NCBI GenBank assembly: GCA_007117185.1
Contig: SKHA01000190.1
Coordinates: 1-12,693, forward strand
Length of the DNA stretch: 12,693 nt
From: Spirochaeta sp.
GTDB taxonomy: Bacteria > Spirochaetota > Spirochaetia > DSM-27196 > Alkalispirochaetaceae
Direction of reading: 5' to 3'
The notes under the pieces: model-generated
The model's database searches: none
Told to the model about the DNA's origin: nothing
What the model saw: the letters and a program-made list of their open reading frames with translations, nothing else
Position numbers and translations under genes: made by a program
Shown here: piece by piece, positions 6,384 through 12,693 of the stretch
Position numbering within the stretch: the stretch's first letter is position 1
Layout: each line of letters starts with the position of its first letter

Positions 6384-7259
6384 GTGGAGGAACAGAAGAT
6401 CTTTGCCAAGAAACCCCTCTCCCTGGTAAACGCCCTGAAAGGGGTGGGGGTAGGGGTCGCGAATATCATTCCCGGGGTCAGCGGCGGTACCATCGCTGTG
6501 GTGACCGGGTTGTACGACGAACTGGTAGACGCATTCGGGAACTTTTTCCGCAGCGAGGGGGGATGGAAGCGGAACCTCCTGTTCCTTGTGCCGGTGGTGG
6601 TGGGCATCCTGCTGGGCAATATCGCCTTTGCCCGCGTGGTGGGGTGGCTTCTCGATGCCGCCCCGGGGGCAACCACCTGGGGGTTCATCGGGCTGATTCT
6701 CGGTGGCGTTCCCTACCTGGTCCGACGGGCCGGAACGGGGCGCATCCGACTGCATCACCTGGCACTCTTTCTGCTGGGGTTTGCTCTGGTCCTCTGGATG
6801 GGACTTACCCCGCGTCCGGCGGCGTCACCACCGATCACCGAAATGACCGTTGCCACCGGGTTCCTCGTCTTCGGCGCCGCGTTTCTCGGCAGTATCGCCA
6901 TGATCATACCCGGGGTAAGTGGCAGCTTTCTGCTCCTGCTCATCGGGATGTACAGCACCCTGCAAAACGCGTTCAGCACCCTGAACGTACCGGTAGTGGG
7001 AGTCTTTGTGGTAGGAACGATCGCCGGGGTAGTTCTGGTCTCCAAGGGGATCGCCGCGTTGCTCAGGAACTTTCACGGCAGTACCTACGTGGCGATCATC
7101 GGTCTGGTGGTGGGCAGCGCGGTGGCGCTGTACCCGGGGTTCGGAGCGGGTGGTCCCGTTGTCCTGGATCTCGCGGGATTCGCAATCGGCGCAACTCTGA
7201 GTCTTCTTCTGGGAACGGGTATGAAAGAGCGCCTGCTGAAAACGGTGGGTGCGCGATGA
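6384..7259 (+). CDS. DUF368/PopT family polyprenyl-phosphate transporter
   Basis: A 291-residue polytopic inner-membrane protein of the DUF368 family (PF04018). Members (PopT) have been shown to help return undecaprenyl phosphate, the lipid carrier for peptidoglycan and other envelope polymers, from the outer to the inner leaflet. The diagnostic feature is an internal repeat: NIIPGVSGG (about 27-35) and MIIPGVSGS (about 173-181), each followed by a hydrophobic helix, as expected for an inverted-repeat fold. Around eight hydrophobic segments follow a short cytosolic N-terminus. GTG 6384 is chosen from its strong ribosome site; ATG 6357 would add nine residues. It follows the dGTPase-like gene by 34 bp and its TGA overlaps the next ATG (ATGA). 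The family call is secure; transport in this organism is inferred. Confidence 0.9.
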   Translation: MEEQKIFAKKPLSLVNALKGVGVGVANIIPGVSGGTIAVVTGLYDELVDAFGNFFRSEGGWKRNLLFLVPVVVGILLGNIAFARVVGWLLDAAPGATTWGFIGLILGGVPYLVRRAGTGRIRLHHLALFLLGFALVLWMGLTPRPAASPPITEMTVATGFLVFGAAFLGSIAMIIPGVSGSFLLLLIGMYSTLQNAFSTLNVPVVGVFVVGTIAGVVLVSKGIAALLRNFHGSTYVAIIGLVVGSAVALYPGFGAGGPVVLDLAGFAIGATLSLLLGTGMKERLLKTVGAR

Positions 7260-8131
7260 AACGGGTACTGCTGACCCTGGTGGGCGCGCTGGTGCTGGTT
7301 GGCGCAGGGGCGTACGGCGCCCTTGCCCTGACGGCGCGGCCGGTGCCGTACTTCCGTTTCTTCGATGCCCTTCCGCAGGATCGGGCGGTGGTGATAGCCC
7401 ACCGCGGCGGAGCGGACCTGTGGCCGGAGAACACCCTGGAGGCGTTCACCGGAGCGATGGCTCTGGGCGCGGACGTCCTGGAGATGGACGTCTTCTTCTC
7501 TGCCGATGGCATACCGGTGGTGATTCACGACGAGACGATCGACCGCACCACCTCCGGCAGTGGCGCGGTAGGCAGCTACACGGTGGAGCAGTTGCAGGCT
7601 TTTGACGCGGCGGTTGAGCACCCTGATCTTCGCGGGTCGGGGATCTACATTCCTACCCTGGAAGAGGTGTTTGCGGCGTTTCCCGGTGTCCCGATGATCG
7701 TCGACGCCAAGGAGCCCGACCCGGCGCTGGCGCAGGCGATGATCGATCTGGTGGTACAGTACGAGCGGGTGGACCTGACGATTCTGGCCAGTTTTCACCA
7801 CGATATCCTGGTGTACATCCGGCAGACAGACCCGCGCATCGCCACGCACCTCTCGGAACGGGAGATCGTGCCCTTACTGATCGGCAGCTGGCTCTTCTCA
7901 GGGCACCTCTTTTCGCCTCCGGCCCCGGCGCTGCTGGTGCCGCCCCGCAGCGGCATTCTGCCGGTCACCACCCGGCGGTTTATCACCGCCGCCCGCGGTC
8001 GAGGCCTGTTTATCGGTGCCTGGACGATCAACGAGCCCGAACAGATGGCAGCACTCCTGGATCGGGGGGTTCACGGTCTGGTGACGGATCGGCCGGATCT
8101 GGCGGTCTCGCAGGTTCAGGACCGGCGGTGA
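7256..8131 (+). CDS. Glycerophosphodiester phosphodiesterase, membrane-anchored or secreted
   Basis: A 291-residue GDPD-family enzyme (PF03009), a metal-dependent TIM barrel that hydrolyses glycerophosphodiesters, the deacylated products of phospholipids, to glycerol-3-phosphate and an alcohol. Catalytic features: HRGG with His49, the ENT motif (E58), EMD (E76, D78), and IHDETIDRTTSG with the second catalytic His91. K152 in DAKEP matches the usual conserved Lys. Residues 1-27 (MKRVLLTLVGALVLVGAG start) form a signal peptide or anchor, placing the domain outside the cytoplasm. It starts in a 4-bp ATGA overlap with the DUF368 gene and is the last gene of the plus-strand chain. With the patatin gene it suggests stepwise phospholipid breakdown, though the patatin is probably cytosolic. 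The 3' end overlaps the convergent CcdA-like gene by 16 bp. Confidence 0.93.
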   Translation: MKRVLLTLVGALVLVGAGAYGALALTARPVPYFRFFDALPQDRAVVIAHRGGADLWPENTLEAFTGAMALGADVLEMDVFFSADGIPVVIHDETIDRTTSGSGAVGSYTVEQLQAFDAAVEHPDLRGSGIYIPTLEEVFAAFPGVPMIVDAKEPDPALAQAMIDLVVQYERVDLTILASFHHDILVYIRQTDPRIATHLSEREIVPLLIGSWLFSGHLFSPPAPALLVPPRSGILPVTTRRFITAARGRGLFIGAWTINEPEQMAALLDRGVHGLVTDRPDLAVSQVQDRR

Positions 8132-9027
8132 CCACCGGTGGGGCCGACGCGGAACAGCGCCGCCACCGCCGCCAGAATCACCGCGCCGATCATCGCCGCC
8201 AGAAAAATCCGACCCACCCCGATGAGGCTGTTGGCGATCTCCGGGTTCACCAGATAGTGCACCCCCAGACTTACCATAATCGCTCCCCCGGCCAGCTTGA
8301 CCGTCCGGGCCTCTCTCTCGGCGAAGGCAACCCGTCCGAGAGTCACCAGCGCCACCAGGATGATAACGATCTCGATCAACAGATAGACAAACAGGTACAG
8401 GAGCAGCAGCCCCCAGAACGGGAGCGTTCCCGGTGCTGCCGCCGCCACCACGTACTGCGACCACAGTACGGGAAAGCCGGCGGTACAAGGCAGCTCCACC
8501 ACCGCCACCGCCGCCGCGAAGAGCGCCGTGGCGGCTATCAGCCCGGAGGTTGATCCGGTAGCGCTCTGAACGTTGCGTGTGCCCGCGGCGATTGGTCTCT
8601 TGAAGCGCTCGGGGATGGTCAGCGAAAACCCCCGCTTGAAAAAGAGATAGTCCTTGGCGTTGATCAGCCCCATGGTGATCGCCAGGATGGCCACGATCCA
8701 GCGGACCGGCCCGCTCACCCCGGCGATCATAAAGACGTTGAGCATCCCCAGGATGAACAGCCCGTAGATACCTGCGGTGACCGCCAGAAACACCGCTCCT
8801 ACCAGCAGAATCTTCCGGCGCGAGCGGGTGTGGACGATCAGCCCCAGCAGCAACGTCAGGACCCACAGCGAGCAGGGGTTGAACCCGTCAACAAAAGCGA
8901 TGGCTACCGTCATCACCACCGCCGGGAGAGAATCCAGCGCCAGGGTGCTGCCAAAGGGGAGGGTGAGGGTTTGCGGTGGCGCCGGGGCGGTCCCGCTGGC
9001 AGGACCATCAGGATCTGCTCCCTCCAT
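8116..9027 (-). CDS. CcdA/DsbD-like membrane thiol electron carrier
   Basis: A 303-residue polytopic membrane protein resembling the CcdA/DsbD transmembrane domain, which moves reducing equivalents from cytosolic thioredoxin to extracytoplasmic thiol proteins. The two expected redox cysteines are present: C52 in VDGFNPCSLWVL in the first TM segment, and C181 in VELPCTAGFPV in a later one. About seven hydrophobic segments follow a roughly 35-residue Pro/Ala-rich lead. ATG 9027 has no good ribosome site (GGAAGGA lies about 15 bases away). The frame is the same as the upstream thioredoxin-like frame, from which it is separated only by amber codon 9066-9064. The 12 codons between read like a natural continuation of the thioredoxin fold. 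It may therefore be the C-terminal part of one interrupted or read-through protein rather than an independent gene. Confidence 0.85.
   Translation of the reverse strand: MEGADPDGPASGTAPAPPQTLTLPFGSTLALDSLPAVVMTVAIAFVDGFNPCSLWVLTLLLGLIVHTRSRRKILLVGAVFLAVTAGIYGLFILGMLNVFMIAGVSGPVRWIVAILAITMGLINAKDYLFFKRGFSLTIPERFKRPIAAGTRNVQSATGSTSGLIAATALFAAAVAVVELPCTAGFPVLWSQYVVAAAAPGTLPFWGLLLLYLFVYLLIEIVIILVALVTLGRVAFAEREARTVKLAGGAIMVSLGVHYLVNPEIANSLIGVGRIFLAAMIGAVILAAVAALFRVGPTGGHRRS
8121..8139. other. Imperfect palindrome over the convergent gene ends
   Basis: ACCGGCGGTGACCACCGGT is symmetrical apart from one position and the centre, and contains the perfect core CCACCGGTGG extending to 8141. It covers the stop of the GDPD gene and abuts the stop of the CcdA-like gene. 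It could slow polymerase from either side, but no T-run follows on either strand, so it is not called an intrinsic terminator. Confidence 0.3.
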
Positions 9028-9063
9028 CGCGGCAGCGATCGTTCCTTCCAGGTCCCGGGAGAG

Positions 9064-9066
9064 CTA
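9064..9066 (-). other. In-frame amber codon between thioredoxin-like and CcdA-like domains
   Basis: TAG on the minus strand is the only stop between the CPYC thioredoxin-like domain and the CcdA-like domain. The reading is WIGFSP, stop, LSRDLEGTIAAAMEG. In related folds a GDRxWxGF element is followed by just such a short helix, so the stop falls inside a plausible domain. One C-to-T change from CAG (Gln) would create it. TAG is also the stop of the dGTPase-like gene, so the codon is not generally reassigned. Confidence 0.55.
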
Positions 9067-9795
9067 CGGCGAGAAGCCGATCCAGTGGCGGTCACCAAAA
9101 AAGAACTGGGGCACTCCGGTACTGTTGGTCCCGTAGTGGACCAGGTGCTCCCGAAAGAGGTCGTGGTGCTGTCGCGACTCAAACAGCTCGTACCGCTCAA
9201 CCACCAGCCGGGGATAGCGCCGCTCCAGCTCGTCCAGCAATGGCTTGGCCTGCTCGCAGTAGGGGCAGCCCACCCCCCAGAAGAAGCGCAGTACCCCCTC
9301 CTGGCCGGGTGCGCCGGTGCTCACCACGTCTCCCCGCTGGGTGAGGGATGCCTGGCGGTTGAATGGGCGGAACGCGCCCTCCCCAAGGAGGTACTGCACC
9401 TCCAGCAGCAGCTGCTGCTCGATGGCGTAGTTGCCCTGGTAGGCGTTGTTGCCCACCAGGAGCACCGGCGCGGTGAGGTAGGGCAGCCCCAACGCGGCCA
9501 GCTGCGCTTCCGCCTCGTTTCGCACCTCCCGGTAGAGGATGTCCTTCGCGGTCACCTCGAAGGTTACGTCGAACCGCTCCTGCAGCTCCGGCAGAACCCG
9601 GTCCTGGATGATGTCGCAATGCATGCAGCTGATATCACCGTAGTAGCCTACCGGAATAACCACTGCCTCGTGGGCTGCTACCACCGCCGCCGGACCCCGG
9701 GCGATCAGGAACGCTACCGCGAGTACCGACAGCACCGCCCGTATCCACCCGCGCACACTGTTTACCAGGTACAGCGTCTTCTTCCCGCTGTTCAT
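9064..9795 (-). CDS. Extracytoplasmic two-domain thioredoxin-like protein (internal start within pabBC)
   Basis: An alternative product of 243 residues from ATG 9795, preceded by GGAGGAG (9811-9805) at 9 bases. It begins MNSGKKTLYLVNSVRGWIRA, followed by a hydrophobic stretch (VLSVLAVAFLIA) and a small-residue run, like a signal peptide or anchor. Two thioredoxin-fold domains follow: one with CMHC, and one with CPYC and a cis-Pro-like TGVPQFFFGD loop. These match the periplasmic partners of a CcdA-type carrier, whose gene lies next. The region is also the C-terminal part of the 820-residue frame from 11526, so either it is made separately by internal initiation or only as part of the fusion. 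A later GTG (9756) is a weaker start. Exact redox targets are unknown. Confidence 0.5.
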   Translation of the reverse strand: MNSGKKTLYLVNSVRGWIRAVLSVLAVAFLIARGPAAVVAAHEAVVIPVGYYGDISCMHCDIIQDRVLPELQERFDVTFEVTAKDILYREVRNEAEAQLAALGLPYLTAPVLLVGNNAYQGNYAIEQQLLLEVQYLLGEGAFRPFNRQASLTQRGDVVSTGAPGQEGVLRFFWGVGCPYCEQAKPLLDELERRYPRLVVERYELFESRQHHDLFREHLVHYGTNSTGVPQFFFGDRHWIGFSP

Positions 9796-11526
9796 CTCAC
9801 GTATCTCCTCCAGGGCAATAGCTTCCTCCTTGACCCGGTCGCCTTGGGCCTCCAAAAGGTGCGCCCGAAACACCCCCGGCAGGAGGCCGCACCGCAGGGG
9901 CGGCGTCACCATGGACCCGTCCTCCCGCTCCAGAACCAGCGAAGCGGTGCACGTTTCCGTTACCTCCCCTGCCTGGTTCCAGAGGATCACATCGTCCACA
10001 TCGCGATGCTCCTCCAGGAAGGATTGATAGATGTACCGTTCCGTTGTCTTGTGGTGGACCCAGACTGACGAAGTATCTACAGGACGGGAAGCCAGCGCAA
10101 CCCGCCGGGTGGGAAGCCCTTCAGCGTTCTCCAGGGGGAACGCCTGGGTCTGCCAGCTCCCGTCGCGGTGCACCAGCAGACGTACCCGCCAGTCCGTCTC
10201 GCCCTTCGGCACCGTTGCGCACAGGTGCCGGTGCAGCGCCTCGTGGCTGGCCACCTCCGGGGGGACTTCCCGCTGAAAATACTGTGCTGAGTCCTGCAGT
10301 CGCCGCAGGTGCCCGTCCCAGAGGGCCACGCCGCCGCCCCGATTCCATCGCATCGTCTCCAGCAGGGCGAAGGGTCGCTGCGGGGCGTTCAGAATTGATG
10401 CCTTGAGGGCACACTCGGCGTATTCCCCAGCGGCGTCGGAATCCCAGAGAATGCCGCTGCCCACCCCGAACACCGCTGTACCATCGCTGTTGTCCAGCAC
10501 CACCGTCCGTATCGCCACGGAGAAGCGCATCTCCTGTCCCGGTGAGATTACCCCGATCGCTCCAGTGTAGACCCCCCGGGGGCTCTCCTCCAGCTCGGCG
10601 ATGATCTCCATGGTACGTTTCTTGGGAGCGCCGGTTATGCTGGCGCAGGGAAACGTCTCGGTGACCACCCCCGCCAGGGACGCAAAGGTCTGGGCCTGCA
10701 CCCGGGAGACCATCTGCAGGACCCGGGGGTAGCGCTCTACCGTGAACAGCTCCGGCACCCGGACCGTTCCGATCTCGGCGATCCGGCCCAGGTCGTTGCG
10801 GATCATGTCGGTGATCATCAGGTTCTCCGCCCGCTCCTTGGCTGATTCCTGCAGCCCCTGTATCGCCGCATCGTCGGCGGCGCTGGTAAGGCCCCGCGGG
10901 GCGGTGCCCTTCATGGGCAGGGAGGTGATCTGCGATCCCTGACGCTGGAGATAGAGCTCCGGTGACGCCGACAGAATACAGACCCCGTTCTCCAGTTCCA
11001 GATACGCGCTGTACAGCCCGTCCTGACTTCGACAGATGTCCGAGAAAAAGTGCAGGGCAGATCCGCTGAAGCGGGCGGTCATGGGAAAGGTGAAGTTGAC
11101 CTGGTAGGTGTCACCGGCAGCCAGGTATTCCCGGATTCGCTGTACCCGCTGCCGATACGCTTCTACCGAGAGCGACGGGGTCCAGGGGGTACAGGAGTAC
11201 TGGGGCCCGCCCCCGTTCTCCCTGCTATGCGGCGGTAATGGCTCCCAGGGCGTCACCTGGTTGAACGTGGCGAACGCGATCACCGGCACCGGCTGTCCCG
11301 GGGGAGGAGACGTCGGTACCTGGTACCCCAGCGCGGCGGCGGCATCGTAACTGATGAATCCGACCGCATCCTCTCCCGCTTCCTCGACGCGGTTCTCGAT
11401 CTCGTCCAGGGCGGTGATCATCTGCTCTCTGGTGAGGTCCGCCGGCCAGAGGGTGCGGGACCACCGGGGGTTGAGGTACTCCCGCCAGCTGTCACGGTCC
11501 GTGCGTATAATGGCCCGACGGATCAT
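9064..11526 (-). CDS. PabB-PabC fusion running in frame into a thioredoxin-like protein
   Basis: An 820-residue frame. Residues about 110-380 are aminodeoxychorismate synthase component I: GDTYQVNFT, PMKGTAPRG with the PabB-type Lys206 nucleophile, ENLMITDMIRNDLGRI and ITGAPKKRTMEII. Residues about 384-598 are 4-amino-4-deoxychorismate lyase (PabC): LETMRWNRGG, PLP Lys493 in HHKTTERYIY, GEVTET, PPLRCGLLPG and the closing LVNSVRGW. Together they turn chorismate plus ammonia into p-aminobenzoate for folate; the PabA amidotransferase is not in the window. PabBC fusions normally stop just after NSxRG. Here the frame continues through a hydrophobic segment (597-618) into two thioredoxin-like domains (C634/C637 and C754/C757). 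Such a fusion of a cytosolic and an exported unit is unusual; a lost stop, a sequence error or a genuine fusion are all possible. The start ATG has GAGG four bases upstream, overlapping the previous gene's stop. Confidence 0.85.
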   Translation of the reverse strand: MIRRAIIRTDRDSWREYLNPRWSRTLWPADLTREQMITALDEIENRVEEAGEDAVGFISYDAAAALGYQVPTSPPPGQPVPVIAFATFNQVTPWEPLPPHSRENGGGPQYSCTPWTPSLSVEAYRQRVQRIREYLAAGDTYQVNFTFPMTARFSGSALHFFSDICRSQDGLYSAYLELENGVCILSASPELYLQRQGSQITSLPMKGTAPRGLTSAADDAAIQGLQESAKERAENLMITDMIRNDLGRIAEIGTVRVPELFTVERYPRVLQMVSRVQAQTFASLAGVVTETFPCASITGAPKKRTMEIIAELEESPRGVYTGAIGVISPGQEMRFSVAIRTVVLDNSDGTAVFGVGSGILWDSDAAGEYAECALKASILNAPQRPFALLETMRWNRGGGVALWDGHLRRLQDSAQYFQREVPPEVASHEALHRHLCATVPKGETDWRVRLLVHRDGSWQTQAFPLENAEGLPTRRVALASRPVDTSSVWVHHKTTERYIYQSFLEEHRDVDDVILWNQAGEVTETCTASLVLEREDGSMVTPPLRCGLLPGVFRAHLLEAQGDRVKEEAIALEEIREMNSGKKTLYLVNSVRGWIRAVLSVLAVAFLIARGPAAVVAAHEAVVIPVGYYGDISCMHCDIIQDRVLPELQERFDVTFEVTAKDILYREVRNEAEAQLAALGLPYLTAPVLLVGNNAYQGNYAIEQQLLLEVQYLLGEGAFRPFNRQASLTQRGDVVSTGAPGQEGVLRFFWGVGCPYCEQAKPLLDELERRYPRLVVERYELFESRQHHDLFREHLVHYGTNSTGVPQFFFGDRHWIGFSP
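9805..9811 (-). promoter_or_regulatory. Internal Shine-Dalgarno in the pabC coding end
   Basis: Read on the minus strand, GGAGGAG precedes ATG 9795 by 9 bases. It lies within pabC codons for LEEIREM. The codons could produce it by chance, but position and strength fit a start site for the thioredoxin-like protein. Confidence 0.45.
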
Positions 11527-11532
11527 ATGACC

Positions 11533-12051
11533 TCAGATAAGCTCGCTGGTTACGGGGATGCCCGCCTTGAGAGCGGTTGACTTGATCGCCGCTACCTGAT
11601 CGTTCAGGTGATCCAGCTGAACAACCACGTGATAGTGCCGGAACAACCATACCGGTTTCAGGAGCCACCGCAGTATGGTGGGGGCGCGCCGACGAACCTG
11701 ATCAGGATGTTCAAGTTGCAGGGCGACCATGGGGTTCTCCAGCGTGGCGAAGATGCGCAGTTCCTGGATCTCACTGAACTCGACTAACCCCAGGGTGAGC
11801 GCCGGGTCGAGAATAACGAAGCCCTTCTCCACAATCTGCATCACCGGTATCCGCTTTGCTGACCGGCTCCAGGCGTAGAGAAACAGCAGAAAAAATCCGG
11901 CTACTCCGGCCACGGGCACCGCCGGGAGCCCCGACCTGCGTACCATCACCAGCGCCGACAGTACGCATGCTCCCAGCGAGACTGTTGCCAGTATGCGGTA
12001 GCCCCGGGAAAAACCGTAAACCGACGTCGCATCTCGCATTTGTCCCAGCAT
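11533..12051 (-). CDS. Small membrane protein with two TM helices and a PH-like tail (hypothetical)
   Basis: A 172-residue protein with two predicted TM helices (about 20-37 and 43-61) close together, followed by a cytosolic tail of about 110 residues. The tail pattern (KGFVILDPALTLGLVEFSEIQELRIF, then two hydrophobic strands and a C-terminal helix) resembles small STM3941-like or bacterial PH-like proteins, whose function is unknown. No catalytic motif is seen. The start is ATG 12051 or ATG 12039 (four residues shorter, with a GGGA upstream). Only 6 bp separate its stop from the pabB start, and the pabB ribosome site overlaps its stop, so it probably leads the minus-strand operon. Any link to folate or thiol chemistry is unproven. 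Confidence 0.7.
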   Translation of the reverse strand: MLGQMRDATSVYGFSRGYRILATVSLGACVLSALVMVRRSGLPAVPVAGVAGFFLLFLYAWSRSAKRIPVMQIVEKGFVILDPALTLGLVEFSEIQELRIFATLENPMVALQLEHPDQVRRRAPTILRWLLKPVWLFRHYHVVVQLDHLNDQVAAIKSTALKAGIPVTSELI

Positions 12052-12060
12052 ACCGCTGTG

Positions 12061-12146
12061 CTACAGGGTGTGCAACCGAGATGTGTCACACCTGGTCACA
12101 CCGGAGTGTTGTCCCTTTTGCCGGGATTTCGTAATCTTTGAGGCCG
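12061..12146. promoter_or_regulatory. Divergent intergenic region with repeated GTCACACC boxes
   Basis: Between the hypothetical membrane gene (minus) and mltG (plus), GTCACACC occurs twice in direct orientation (12085-12092 and 12095-12102), 10 bp apart, i.e. one helical turn. An inverted GGTGTG (12067-12072) lies nearby. The first box is also part of TGTG-t-CACA. A dimeric regulator on one face of the helix is possible. No convincing promoter with both -35 and -10 boxes was found. Confidence 0.35.
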
Positions 12147-12693
12147 ATGAAAATACCGGGTCGCGTGATAACTGTTGTTCTCGTTGTGCTGGCTGTTCTC
12201 GCCGTGGTGACTGCCGCCGGCGCGTACCTGGCGGTGCGCCACTTCCTCTATACCCCCGTTGCCGCCCCTCTGCCTGGTGAAGAGCCGGAGGAGGTGCTGC
12301 TGGAGATCATCCCCGGGGAAAGCTTGCGGGGAGTCGCCGCATCTATTGCCTCGGTAGGGCTGGCCCGGGATGCCCGGGCGCTGGAGTACTACGCCCGGTA
12401 CCGGGGGCTGCAGGCGCGCCTGCAGGCGGGGCGCTACGTCCTCTCCCGGGACCTCTCACCGGTGGAGGTGCTGCAGCGCATCGTCAGCGGCGACGCTGTC
12501 TTTGAGGAGATCAGGGTCACCATTCCGGAAGGGTGGAGCGCCAACGAGATCGCCATGCATATGGAGGAGATCCAGCTCTTTCCGGCGGAACAGTTCCGGG
12601 AAGCCCTGGTGATGCAGGACGCCTACCGGGACCTGCCGTTTCTGCAGGAGCTGGAGGACGACACCATTCTGGACGGCTATCTCTTTCCCGATA
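12147..12693 (+). CDS. mltG: Endolytic murein transglycosylase MltG, 5' part (partial)
   Basis: The frame runs from ATG 12147 (GAGG three bases upstream) to the window end, giving 182 residues without a stop. MltG (YceG family, PF02618) is a single-span inner-membrane enzyme that cleaves nascent glycan strands in the periplasm and so sets their length. Seen here: a cytosolic start MKIPGR, a TM helix (about 8-28), a LysM-like subdomain (about 48-118: GESLRGVAASIASVGL, AGRYVLSRDLSPVEVLQRIVSG), the IPEGWSANEIA motif (127-137), and the start of the catalytic domain with ILDGYLFPD, matching the family's EGYLFPDTY. The catalytic glutamate lies beyond the window. It is divergent from the minus-strand operon. 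The assignment is strong despite truncation. Confidence 0.92.
   Translation, partial: MKIPGRVITVVLVVLAVLAVVTAAGAYLAVRHFLYTPVAAPLPGEEPEEVLLEIIPGESLRGVAASIASVGLARDARALEYYARYRGLQARLQAGRYVLSRDLSPVEVLQRIVSGDAVFEEIRVTIPEGWSANEIAMHMEEIQLFPAEQFREALVMQDAYRDLPFLQELEDDTILDGYLFPD

Noticed and set aside
5051..6688. A 545-codon minus-strand open frame opposite the dGTPase-like gene
   Set aside because: It is antisense to three well-supported genes; the Val/Gly/His-rich translation is what GC-rich antisense frames give.
9064..9066. Pyrrolysine or other genetic recoding of TAG
   Set aside because: The dGTPase-like gene ends with TAG in a normal position, and no downstream recoding structure was recognised; simple mutation or an ordinary stop is more likely.
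8830..10068. A 412-codon plus-strand open frame opposite the CcdA/thioredoxin/pabC region
   Set aside because: Antisense shadow; the minus strand encodes clear motifs (NPC, CPYC, CMHC, NSVRG) over the same bases.
12039..12075. TTGCAC, 17 bp, TATGCT on the minus strand as promoter for the hypothetical membrane gene
   Set aside because: The -35 box matches only three positions and the -10 box overlaps ATG 12051, so it is not reliable.
12109..12137. TTGTCC, 17 bp, TAATCT as an mltG promoter
   Set aside because: Only 4/6 and 3/6 consensus matches, and the predicted start (about 12144) would remove the GAGG ribosome site at 12140-12143.

Overview
The window is GC-rich, gene-dense bacterial DNA. 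It holds twelve recognisable coding regions, two of them cut by the window edges, and no RNA genes, insertion sequences or CRISPR arrays. Membrane-anchored and exported proteins (MltG, a DsbD/CcdA-type thiol relay, a DUF368/PopT lipid carrier) point to a bacterium with an active cell envelope. A clear sigma-54 promoter is also present. The gene mix would suit a GC-rich spirochaete, but that is only a guess.

Layout. Bases 1-82 hold the start of a minus-strand gene, possibly a 2-hydroxyacid dehydrogenase. Bases 83-463 are a regulatory region with a sigma-54 promoter, a distant inverted repeat and a structured leader for a small heat-shock protein (464-898). The Hsp20 terminator lies inside the 3' end of a convergent HAD phosphatase gene (885-1547, minus). 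From about 1600 to 8131 runs a tight plus-strand gene chain: PTS IIA-like protein, CPA2-type cation/proton antiporter, patatin-like lipase, MsrA, dGTPase-like HD hydrolase, DUF368/PopT polyprenyl-phosphate carrier and glycerophosphodiester phosphodiesterase. Most junctions overlap or are a few bases apart, so one operon is likely. Its theme is ion balance, membrane-lipid turnover and oxidative repair.

The minus-strand block from 12051 to 8116 is read right to left. It holds a small two-TM hypothetical protein, a PabB-PabC fusion for p-aminobenzoate (folate) synthesis, two extracytoplasmic thioredoxin-like domains (CMHC and CPYC) and a CcdA-like membrane electron carrier. This is the oddest part of the window. 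PabC has no stop codon and runs in frame through a signal-peptide-like segment into the thioredoxin domains. A single amber codon (9064-9066) then separates those domains from the CcdA domain, which lies in the same frame. Divergent from this block, 12147-12693 is the 5' part of mltG, which leaves the window.

The best leads for follow-up are the PabBC-thiol protein junction with its internal start, the amber codon inside an apparent DsbD-like protein, and the sigma-54 plus structured-leader control of hsp20.
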